From Alloactinosynnema sp. L-07 (GTDB taxonomy: Bacteria > Actinomycetota > Actinomycetes > Mycobacteriales > Pseudonocardiaceae): DNA of 64,000 nucleotides. The stretch covers positions 6,448,001-6,512,000 of the forward strand of contig NZ_LN850107.1 in assembly GCF_900070365.1 (NCBI RefSeq). Direction: 5' to 3'. Position numbers and translations under genes: made by a program. This document shows positions 52,169-61,570 of the stretch, piece after piece. Every line of letters begins with the position of its first letter. Positions within the stretch are counted from its first letter, which is position 1. The notes beneath the pieces are model-generated. The model did no database searches. It saw only the letters and a list, made by a program, of their open reading frames with translations, and had not been told where the DNA came from.

Positions 52169-52366
52169 TCAGCGGTCGTCGCGGATGCCTTCGAGGAAGC
52201 TCCCGAACACGGCGACATCGAAAATGAGCGTGGGACCGGTTGCGTTCTTCGAGTCGCGCACGGCCCGCAGCCTGTGAAGGTCGGCGATCTCAACGCAGTT
52301 CGCTGACCCGTTCTGGCTGCGGCTGCTCTTGCGCCACGTGGCGCGCAGTTCCGAGGCACGGATCAT
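52169..52366 (-). CDS. DUF397 protein
   Basis: A 65-aa protein with the DUF397 signature WRKSSRSQNGSANCVEIADL and AVRDSKNATGPTLIFD. Such proteins act with XRE-type DUF5753 (Scr1-like) regulators in actinomycete developmental or antibiotic control and are usually encoded immediately downstream of one. ATG at 52366 with GGAG 5 bases ahead; a GTG at 52372 would overlap the upstream frame. Here the partner regulator is reduced to its last 41 codons, so this copy may be an orphan. Confidence 0.85.
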   Translation of the reverse strand: MIRASELRATWRKSSRSQNGSANCVEIADLHRLRAVRDSKNATGPTLIFDVAVFGSFLEGIRDDR

Positions 52367-52368
52367 GG

Positions 52369-52494
52369 TCACTCCAGGTTCTGAATGTCATCCGAGATGC
52401 GATCGAGCATCGTCGCGGAGTCGGTCGGCTTCAGGGCCGCTCGCTGTGCTCGGTTAAACGCAAGTGTATAGACCTCGGTGTGAGGCGGACGATC
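52369..52494 (-). pseudogene. C-terminal remnant of an XRE/DUF5753 regulator
   Basis: The last 41 codons (HTEVYTLAFNRAQRAALKPT ... LDRISDDIQNLE) match the C-terminal helices of DUF5753 regulators that pair with DUF397. The helix-turn-helix and most of DUF5753 are absent: upstream in this frame the sequence turns into Arg/Pro-rich text with no family resemblance. The opposite strand over 52500-52674 carries another unplaced coding-like stretch (PWKQRMAYAAKQWADARL). Base composition falls below that of neighbours here, consistent with decay or a deletion junction. Confidence 0.55.
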
Positions 52495-52680
52495 GTAGAA
52501 GGCCGAGTCCGCGCGTGGGCGAGCGGCACGCGACCAGCGCTGGACGTTTTCGCTCGCGCGAATGTCGACATGTGGGCTGACATCGCCGACGCCGACCCTC
52601 AACCGTGGAAACAGCGGATGGCTTACGCCGCAAAGCAATGGGCTGATGCGCGCCTAGTGCGGGCGTCCCGTTAGGCAGGC

Positions 52681-52712
52681 CGAAGGCCCCGTCCGGGGGA
52701 ACGGGGCCTTCG
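52681..52712 (-). terminator. Terminator of trypsin-like protease 1
   Basis: A perfect 12-bp stem, CGAAGGCCCCGT and complement, with an 8-base loop, 31 bases past the protease stop on the minus strand. Confidence 0.78.
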
Positions 52713-52743
52713 GGTCACGCGTGGAGCAGGGTCTGGGTGTGGA

Positions 52744-53952
<1,209 letters not shown>

Positions 53953-54021
53953 TCACACGACCACTTGGTGCGGGTTGTGGTGCCAAACCGGGTCGTCAGG
54001 GGGCCCGGTTCGTTCGTGGCG

Positions 54022-54053
54022 CCCCGGGGCGGGGATGCGGCCCCGCCCCGGGG
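54022..54053 (-). terminator. Terminator of trypsin-like protease 2
   Basis: A perfect 13-bp stem, CCCCGGGGCGGGG and complement, with a 6-base loop, 34 bases past the protease stop on the minus strand. Confidence 0.8.
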
Positions 54054-54087
54054 GCGGATCAGACACGTCGGTGACTCAGCGGGACGC

Positions 54088-55329
<1,242 letters not shown>

Positions 55330-55389
55330 TTACTTGCCAACCACCTGGGACTGGTGGTCGTCAATGGGGAACGGAGTCCCGGTATGGAG

Positions 55390-55436
55390 GTGCCCCGGGC
55401 CGAAGTGGTGCATCGACCCGGGGCACGTCACGGTGC
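55390..55436 (-). terminator. Terminator of M14 carboxypeptidase 1
   Basis: A 10-bp stem, GTGCCCCGGG (55390-55399) and complement (55427-55436), with a 27-base loop, 20 bases past the stop on the minus strand. Confidence 0.6.
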
Positions 55437-55456
55437 TGCGGGGACTGTCCGTTCGA

Positions 55457-57127
55457 TCAGAAGGTGAGCTTGAAGTTGTCGATGTATCCGGTGTCGTAGC
55501 GGGCGACGTCCTGGACCTTCAGGCGCCAGGTGCCGTTGGCGACCTCGGTGGACGCGTTGACCGTGTAGGTCGCGATCACGTTGTCCGCCGAGTCGTTGCC
55601 GCTGGAGTTCTTCAGCCGGTAGAGCGAGCCGTCCGGGGCCACCAGGTCGATGACCAGGTCACCGCGCCAGGTGTGCTTGATGTCCACGTCCACCTTCAGC
55701 GTCGCCGGGGCGTTGCCCGTGACACCCGAGACCACGACGTCGCTGAAGACCGCGGCGGCGGGGGAGTCGGGGATGTTGACGTTGTTGGCGTTCTCGAAGA
55801 CCTTGCCGGGGGGCGGCGGGGTGCCGTCGCAGGTCAGGCCGATGGAGCGCTTGGGGCAGTCGGCGTAGTCGAGCAGGTAGAGCACGGCCGCCTTGTTGCG
55901 CGCGGTCTCGCGGTCGATGATCTCGTCACCGGGGTAGAAGCCGCCGCCGCCCGCGCCGCTGGGGAACATCTCGAAGGTGTAGCCCCAGATCCGGTGCACG
56001 CCCCACAGGTAGTCGTCGATCGTCCCGTCGGTGATGTACAGGTCCGATGCCTGCTCCGGGGTGTAGCCGTTGGTCTGCGCCATCGCGCGGCCCATGGTCG
56101 AGAAGATGTTGTGCTCCTCGGCGTTGAGGCCGGGGGCGGTGTCGTTGTAGGTCCAGCCGAACGGCCAGAGCACCAACTCGCTGTAGGTGTGGAAGTCGAT
56201 CGCGACGCTGATCTGCTGGGTGCCGCCGACGACGCGGCTGCGCACGAAGTCGGAGAGGACCTTGACCTCCTTGGCCGACTCGGGAGCCGTGCCGCGGTAG
56301 GTCTCCGAGCCGGTGCTGCCCGAGGAGCCGTTGCAGCAGCCCCACTTGTAGTCCCAGTTGCGGTTCATGTCGGTGCCGACGTTGGAGGAACCCGCGTTGG
56401 GCTGGCGGTTCTTGCGCCAGCTGCGGTAGGAGCCGGTGGCGATGTCGAACTCGCCGCCGTCGGGGTTGACGTCGGGCAGGATCCAGATCTCGCGGGAGTC
56501 GACCAGGCCCTTGATCCGGGCGTCGGTGGCGTAGCCCTGGGTGAAGGTCTTGACCAGGTACAGCGCCATCTCGACGGTCAGGTGCTCACGGGCGTGCTGG
56601 TGGTGGGTGAACAGCACCTCGGGCTCGTTCTCGTCGGTGGCGACGTTGTCCGAGATCTTGAACGCGAGGATGTCGCGGTTCTCGTAGGACTTGCCGATCA
56701 CCTGCTTGGAGATGATGCTCGGGTAGTTCGCCACCGCGGTGTTGAGCACGGAGTTCATCTCCGCGTAGTTGTGGTATCCGGCGTCGGCGCTGGGGAAGTC
56801 GTTGACCCCGTTGGCACCCTGAGTGCCCTGGGTGACCGCGGGCGCGGCCTCGGCCTCGACGGTGAAGCCCTGGGCCCGGATCTTGGCGACCTCACCAGGC
56901 GTGGCCGTGATGAGCAGTCGGGAGTCCTCGGTGCCGTTGATCGCCGCGCCGGTCGCCGCGATGGCGCTGCGCTGCTGGACGGTCTTGACCCCGGTGACGT
57001 GGTATTCGGCCGATGCCCTGGCGGTCTGTGCGGCCTTGTCTCCAGCGGCCGAACCGCCGTTCATCGAGATGACCATGGCGAAGGCGGCTAGCGCCCCCAC
57101 CGTGACGGACAGGCGTTTGCGATTCAC
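55457..57127 (-). CDS. Secreted M14 zinc carboxypeptidase with C-terminal P-domain (1)
   Basis: A 556-aa exported metallocarboxypeptidase. A signal segment (residues 1-30) is followed by a propeptide of about 80 residues. The M14 domain has zinc ligands His/Glu in [14 protein letters not shown] near residue 190, substrate Arg in [15 protein letters not shown] near 265, third ligand His in [14 protein letters not shown] near 320, and catalytic Glu in [14 protein letters not shown] near 405. The [12 protein letters not shown] disulfide region leads to the P-domain. GTG start at 57127 with AGGAGG ahead; upstream frame is not coding. The 5' leader is duplicated in carboxypeptidase 2. Confidence 0.93.
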   Translation of the reverse strand: MNRKRLSVTVGALAAFAMVISMNGGSAAGDKAAQTARASAEYHVTGVKTVQQRSAIAATGAAINGTEDSRLLITATPGEVAKIRAQGFTVEAEAAPAVTQGTQGANGVNDFPSADAGYHNYAEMNSVLNTAVANYPSIISKQVIGKSYENRDILAFKISDNVATDENEPEVLFTHHQHAREHLTVEMALYLVKTFTQGYATDARIKGLVDSREIWILPDVNPDGGEFDIATGSYRSWRKNRQPNAGSSNVGTDMNRNWDYKWGCCNGSSGSTGSETYRGTAPESAKEVKVLSDFVRSRVVGGTQQISVAIDFHTYSELVLWPFGWTYNDTAPGLNAEEHNIFSTMGRAMAQTNGYTPEQASDLYITDGTIDDYLWGVHRIWGYTFEMFPSGAGGGGFYPGDEIIDRETARNKAAVLYLLDYADCPKRSIGLTCDGTPPPPGKVFENANNVNIPDSPAAAVFSDVVVSGVTGNAPATLKVDVDIKHTWRGDLVIDLVAPDGSLYRLKNSSGNDSADNVIATYTVNASTEVANGTWRLKVQDVARYDTGYIDNFKLTF

Positions 57128-57145
57128 GCGTACCTCCTGCAAGGG

Positions 57146-57164
57146 GTGCCGGTGGGTCCGGCAC
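57146..57164 (-). promoter_or_regulatory. Conserved leader hairpin of carboxypeptidase 1
   Basis: GTGCCGG-N5-CCGGCAC in the 5' leader, about 19 bases upstream of the GTG and next to the Shine-Dalgarno. The same stem with a different loop occurs ahead of carboxypeptidase 2 (59042-59060). Confidence 0.5.
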
Positions 57165-57332
57165 TGGAGGGTGTGTTGACTTGTCCGGCAGGCGGTCGAA
57201 CCCCCAACTGAGGTGCCCTCACGACCGTCTGTCCGGTTCTGGCTTCTGTCGAATATCCACTGGCGGAGACGGTCGTCACAAGGCGTCGAATGACGGGCTT
57301 CATTACCGTTTATTTCACACTTACCTAACACC

Positions 57333-57370
57333 GGACGTCCCGGGTCGACAGGTGTCGACTCGGGACGTCC
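57333..57370 (-). terminator. Terminator of M14 carboxypeptidase 2
   Basis: An 18-bp stem with one G-T mismatch position (57333-57350 with 57353-57370) and a 2-base loop, 15 bases past the stop on the minus strand. Confidence 0.82.
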
Positions 57371-57385
57371 AGTGCTCGCCGGTGG

Positions 57386-59023
57386 TTACGGGAAGGTGAG
57401 TTTGAAATTGTCGATATAGCCGGTGTCGAGCCGGGCGACGTCCTGGACCCGCAGCTTCCAGGTCCCGCCGGTCGCCTCGCTGGAGGCGTCCACCGTGTAC
57501 GTGGCGATCACGTTGTCGGCGGAGTCGTTCCCCGCGGCGTTCTTCAGCCGGTAGGTGGAGCCGTCCGGCGCCACCAGGTCGATGACGAGGTCGCCGCGCC
57601 AGGTGTGCTTGATGTCGACGTCGACCTTGAGCGACCCGGCGTTGCCGGTCAGCCCGCTCACCGCGACGTCGCTCGTGACGCCCGCGCCCGCGTCGGGGAT
57701 GTTGACGTTGTTGGTGTTCTCGAAGACCTTGCCGGGAACTTCCGTGCAGGTCAGCCCGATGGAGCGCTTGGGACAGTCGGCGTAGTCGAGCAGGTGGAGC
57801 ACGGCCTCCTTGTTGCGCGAGGTCTGCGCCGGGATGATCTCGTCGCCGGGGTAGAACGAGCCGTTGCCGTACATCTCGAAGGTGTAGGCGTAGATCCGGT
57901 GCTTGCTCCACAGCCAGTCGAGGATCGAGCCATCGGTGATGTAGAGGTCCGACGACTGCTGCGGCCGGTAGTTGTTCTTTTGCCCCATCGCGCTGCCGAT
58001 CGTGGAGAAGATCTTCTGATCGTCCACGCTGAGACCGGGGTCGGTGTCGTTGTAGGTGTAGCCGTACGGCCAGAGGATCAGCTCGCCGTAGGTGTGGAAG
58101 TCGATGCCGACGGTGATCTGCTGCACGCCGCCGACCACGCGGCCGTTGATGAAGTTGACCATGGCCTTGACCTCGGGGGCCGACTCCGCGGCCGGGCCGC
58201 GGTAGGTCTCCGAGCTGGTGTCGCCGGAGGAACCCCCGCAGCAGCCCCACTTGTAGGACCAGTTGCGATTGAGGTCGGTGCCGACGTTGGAGCTGCCCGC
58301 GTTCGGCTGCCGGTTCTTGCGCCACATCTGGTACGAGCCGGTGGAGATGTCGAACTCGCCGCCGTCGGGGTTGACGTTGGGCAGGATCCAGATCTCGCGC
58401 GAGTCCACGATGCCCTTGATCCGGCTGTCGCCGCTGTACCCGTCGGTGAGCATGCTGATCAGGTAGAGCGCCATCTCGACCGTGAGGTGCTCACGGGCGT
58501 GCTGGTGGGCGTTGAACATCGCCTCTGGCTCGTTCTCGTCGGTGGCGACGTTGTCCGAGATCTTGATAGCGATGAGGTCGCGGTTCAGGTGGGACTTGCC
58601 GTAGACCTGCTTGGAGATGATGCCGGGGTGGTCCGCCACCGCCTTGTCGATCTCGGCGACCATCTCCGAGTAGTTGTGGTAGTTGGAGTCCTGGCTCGGG
58701 AAGTCGGCCGGGGCCATGGCGCCCTGGGTTCGTGCCGGTGCGGCGGCGGGGTCGACGCGGAAGCCCAGCGCGCGGATCTTGGCGACCTCATTCGGGGTCG
58801 CGCTGACCTGTAGCCTGCTGTCGTCGGGACCGTTGATCGCGGCGCCGGTGCCCGCGATCGCGCTGCGATCCTGGGCCGTCCTGGCCCCGCTGACCAGATA
58901 TTCCGCGGACGCGCGGGCGCTCTGGGCGGCGAAGTCGCCCGTCGCGGGATTCCCGCTCATCGTGACGACCAAGGCGACCGCGGCCACGGCCGCCGTCGTC
59001 ATGGACATGATTCTGCGATTCAC
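57386..59023 (-). CDS. Secreted M14 zinc carboxypeptidase with C-terminal P-domain (2)
   Basis: A 545-aa paralogue of carboxypeptidase 1: signal segment, propeptide, zinc-site [14 protein letters not shown] near residue 175, [15 protein letters not shown] near 250, [14 protein letters not shown] near 305, catalytic Glu in [14 protein letters not shown] near 390, [12 protein letters not shown] and the P-domain ending [13 protein letters not shown] start at 59023 with GCAGGAGGCACGC ahead, nearly identical to the leader of the other copy. It is divergent from the subtilisin gene, across a 750-base gap. Confidence 0.93.
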   Translation of the reverse strand: MNRRIMSMTTAAVAAVALVVTMSGNPATGDFAAQSARASAEYLVSGARTAQDRSAIAGTGAAINGPDDSRLQVSATPNEVAKIRALGFRVDPAAAPARTQGAMAPADFPSQDSNYHNYSEMVAEIDKAVADHPGIISKQVYGKSHLNRDLIAIKISDNVATDENEPEAMFNAHQHAREHLTVEMALYLISMLTDGYSGDSRIKGIVDSREIWILPNVNPDGGEFDISTGSYQMWRKNRQPNAGSSNVGTDLNRNWSYKWGCCGGSSGDTSSETYRGPAAESAPEVKAMVNFINGRVVGGVQQITVGIDFHTYGELILWPYGYTYNDTDPGLSVDDQKIFSTIGSAMGQKNNYRPQQSSDLYITDGSILDWLWSKHRIYAYTFEMYGNGSFYPGDEIIPAQTSRNKEAVLHLLDYADCPKRSIGLTCTEVPGKVFENTNNVNIPDAGAGVTSDVAVSGLTGNAGSLKVDVDIKHTWRGDLVIDLVAPDGSTYRLKNAAGNDSADNVIATYTVDASSEATGGTWKLRVQDVARLDTGYIDNFKLTFP

Positions 59024-59041
59024 GCGTGCCTCCTGCAAGGA

Positions 59042-59060
59042 GTGCCGGTACTTCCGGCAC
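59042..59060 (-). promoter_or_regulatory. Conserved leader hairpin of carboxypeptidase 2
   Basis: GTGCCGG-N5-CCGGCAC, same stem and position as in the carboxypeptidase 1 leader, with a different loop. Confidence 0.5.
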
Positions 59061-59348
59061 TGGAGGTGCCCGGGCGGCGGTCGAACCCTTGCTGGGCGCC
59101 CTCACGACCTGCGCTTCGTCCGGGTGGTGCGAGACGAATATCCATGGGTGATCGGGTGGGAACAAGGCTGTCGCAAAAGATAGGTAGGGCTACGTAGTGC
59201 ACCCTGGGTTGTTCCCGGTGTCCGCGCGCAGCATGGTTGCCCCAGCGGATCGCACACCCTGCCAAACGCGAACCGCCCGTCCGAAGTCAATTCGGATGTG
59301 AAAGGTGTGGCGGCGTCGGCGGTGATCAATCGCTGATTCCGTCAGTAG
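59061..59348. other. Intergenic region upstream of carboxypeptidase 2
   Basis: Promoter side of carboxypeptidase 2. Short blocks (for example CGAATATCCA at 59134-59143 and GCCCTCACGACC) are shared with the region ahead of carboxypeptidase 1, so both promoters derive from one duplication. No gene seen. Confidence 0.45.
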
Positions 59349-59390
59349 AGCGGGGAGAGAGACGCCCACGCCCTCGTCTCTCTCCCCGCT
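59349..59390. other. Long isolated hairpin, 16-bp stem
   Basis: AGCGGGGAGAGAGACG (59349-59364) and its exact complement (59375-59390) enclose a 10-base loop. It is not adjacent to any stop codon and has no T-run on either side, so it is not an ordinary terminator. It precedes the structured region at 59391-59585. Confidence 0.6.
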
Positions 59391-59585
59391 GGGGCACTAT
59401 TCAAGCACCACTGGAAAAACCTTGCCGCCCGGTCCTCATGCTGGCGGCATTCCATCGCGGCGAAGTGTCCGATACGGCACCGGACTGCGCTGACCTGCCC
59501 GGATGCGGGGGATGGGTCAGTGCCGCCGCGATTGTTACAACGGGGAGGCCGCTACCTCGCAGGGGGCGGCCTCCCCGTTTTTTTT
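59391..59585 (+). ncRNA. Candidate structured RNA or attenuated leader ending in an intrinsic terminator
   Basis: No reading frame here looks coding, yet the stretch ends in a textbook plus-strand terminator. It contains nested helices: GGCA (59476-59479) with TGCC (59521-59524), CTGACC (59490-59495) with GGTCAG (59515-59520), and CCCG (59498-59501) with CGGG (59506-59509; one shared edge base is approximate). I do not recognise a known RNA family. It could be an independent small RNA or a riboswitch/attenuator-type leader of the subtilisin gene, whose start is 190 bases further on. Confidence 0.4.
59539..59585 (+). terminator. Intrinsic terminator without an upstream plus-strand gene
   Basis: AACGGGGAGGCCG (59539-59551) pairs perfectly with 59567-59579 and runs into eight T (59578-59585). 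Very strong rho-independent form. The nearest plus-strand CDS upstream ends at 52.2 kb, so it must terminate an RNA begun in this gap. Confidence 0.85.
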
Positions 59586-59774
59586 CGTTTCACAAACACA
59601 ATGGCTGGACAGCCGTATTTCAGTATTTATGGACCGGTCGGCGTAATTTGCCCGCTACCTGCTGTCAAGGCATGGTTTCGGCGGCCGGGAATGCGCATTA
59701 TCGGAAGTGCACCTGGGGCTGCCCTGTACCGCGCCGTCCGGCGCGGAAGCCCCCCGAGTTGTTCGGAGGAATCC

Positions 59775-61517
59775 GTGTTCCTGCGCTCCAAGAGCCGACT
59801 GCGGCGATCCGCCGCGGCCGCGGCCATCGCGTGCGGACTGGTGGTGACGCCCGCGGGTCTGGCGCTGGCGAGCCCCGCGACCGCGACGGTCCCCGGCGCC
59901 ACCGCGTCGGGGGCGGCCATCCCGACCGGCACCCGCGCGTACTTCGTCATCACCGACCCCGCCAACATCCAGGCGGGCAAGACAGCCGTCACCACCAACG
60001 GCGGCACCGTGTGGAACTCGTGGGACGCGATCGGTGTCATCGTCGCCCACTCGACGGCCGCGGACTTCAAGTCCAAGGTGCGCGGGGTGTCCGGCGTGCA
60101 GTACGTCGGCGCCACCCGCACCACCGACGTCCCGACCAACGCCGACAACCCGCCGATCCCGAGCAACAGCGCGGGCCAGAACCTGGGCACCGAGGCCGTT
60201 GGCTGGGACATCAAGCAGCTCAAGGCCGACCAGGCCTGGGCCAAGGCCAACGGCAGCGGCGTGACCGTGGCCATCCTCGACACCGGTGTCAACGACCAGC
60301 ACAAGGACCTCGCGCCGAACTTCGACGCCTCGAAGTCCGCGTCCTGCGCGTACGGCAAGGTGGACAAGCGAACCGGCGCCTGGCGCAGTGTCGGCTCCAG
60401 CGGCCACGGCACCCACGTCGCCGGTTCGGTCGCCGCGGCGAAGGACAACGGCGGCATCGTCGGTGTCGCGCCCGGGGCCAAGATCTCCTCGATCCGCGTC
60501 GCCGAGCCCGCCGCCGAGCTGTTCTTCCCGGAGAACACGGTGTGCGCGTTCATGTACGCCGTCGAGGTCGGCGTGGACGTCACGAACAACAGCTACTGGA
60601 CCGACCCGTGGTACGGCCTGTGCGCCAACGAGAACGACGGCGACCTCAAGGCCATCGAGGTCGGCGTCCGCCGCGCGGTGAACTACGCGAGCAACCAGGG
60701 CCTCATCAACCTGGTCGCCGCGGGCAACGAGAACAAGGACTACTCGGCCAAGGGATCGTCGAGCCTGAGCCCCAACGACTCGACGCCGAAGAACCGCAAC
60801 GTCAACACCGGCTGCCCGCTGATGCCGCAGGAGGCCGAGGGCTCGACCGTCGTCGGCGGCATCGACCAGCAGGGCTCGCGCTACAACCAGTCCAACTGGG
60901 ACACCAACGGCACGCTCGACGTGACCGCGGCCGGGGTGAACGTCAACTCGACCTCGGTCAGCGGCGGCTACCAGCAGATGACCGGCACCTCGATGGCCTC
61001 CCCGCACGCGGCGGGCATCGCGGCGCTGATCAAGTCGGCGTTCCCGAGCCTCAAGGGCAAGGACATCGAGAAGAAGATGAAGGAGTGCTCGGGCACCTAC
61101 ACCGACCCGAAGTACTACGGCGCCGGTCTGCCCGACGCGACCAAGTGTGTCGAGGGCGCCCCGTCCGGCGGCACCTCGTGGACCAACGACAACGACGTGC
61201 AGATCACCGACAACAACGTCGCGGTCACCTCGTCGGTGAGCGCCAACGGCACCGTGACCCCGTCGGCGACCTCCAAGGTCACCGTCAACATCGTCCACAC
61301 CTACCGGGGCGACCTGGTGATCGAGCTGGTGGCGCCGGACGGCACCGTGTACCCGCTCAAGGCGGCCAAGGCCAACGACGCCGCGGCCAACGTCAACGAG
61401 ACCTACACGGTCAACCTGTCCCCGGAGACCAGCTCGGGTGAGTACAAGCTGCGCGTGCGCGACGCGTACTCGTTCGACTCGGGCTACATCAACTCGTGGA
61501 ACCTGAACATCGCCTGA
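59775..61517 (+). CDS. Secreted subtilisin-like protease with C-terminal P-domain
   Basis: A 580-aa S8 peptidase. Signal peptide (residues 1-37, ending ALASPATA), an inhibitor_I9-like propeptide of about 90 residues, then the catalytic domain. Asp is in TVAILDTGVNDQHKDL near residue 170, His in GHGTHVAGSVAAA near 212, the oxyanion Asn in LVAAGNENKDYS near 315, and Ser in GTSMASPHAAGIAAL near 402. The P-domain starts near 470 (SWTNDNDVQITDNNVAV, ending GYINSWNLNIA) and is more diverged than in the other four proteases. GTG start with GGAGGAATCC ahead; the upstream frame lies in the structured leader. Confidence 0.93.
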   Translation: MFLRSKSRLRRSAAAAAIACGLVVTPAGLALASPATATVPGATASGAAIPTGTRAYFVITDPANIQAGKTAVTTNGGTVWNSWDAIGVIVAHSTAADFKSKVRGVSGVQYVGATRTTDVPTNADNPPIPSNSAGQNLGTEAVGWDIKQLKADQAWAKANGSGVTVAILDTGVNDQHKDLAPNFDASKSASCAYGKVDKRTGAWRSVGSSGHGTHVAGSVAAAKDNGGIVGVAPGAKISSIRVAEPAAELFFPENTVCAFMYAVEVGVDVTNNSYWTDPWYGLCANENDGDLKAIEVGVRRAVNYASNQGLINLVAAGNENKDYSAKGSSSLSPNDSTPKNRNVNTGCPLMPQEAEGSTVVGGIDQQGSRYNQSNWDTNGTLDVTAAGVNVNSTSVSGGYQQMTGTSMASPHAAGIAALIKSAFPSLKGKDIEKKMKECSGTYTDPKYYGAGLPDATKCVEGAPSGGTSWTNDNDVQITDNNVAVTSSVSANGTVTPSATSKVTVNIVHTYRGDLVIELVAPDGTVYPLKAAKANDAAANVNETYTVNLSPETSSGEYKLRVRDAYSFDSGYINSWNLNIA

Positions 61518-61529
61518 CGACCCCTGAAT

Positions 61530-61567
61530 CCCTGCCCTCCCGTCGGATTCTCGACGGGAGGGCAGGG
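61530..61567. terminator. Bidirectional terminator between subtilisin and the LuxR-family gene
   Basis: A perfect 16-bp stem (61530-61545 with 61552-61567) and a 6-base loop, between convergent stops. Confidence 0.88.
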
Positions 61568-61570
61568 GCG

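Noticed and set aside
52500..52674. A plus-strand gene ending DPQPWKQRMAYAAKQWADARL
   Set aside because: The last ~55 codons look coding, but upstream the frame is antisense to DUF397 and shadow-like. I could not place it in a family, so it is noted only as part of the decayed junction.
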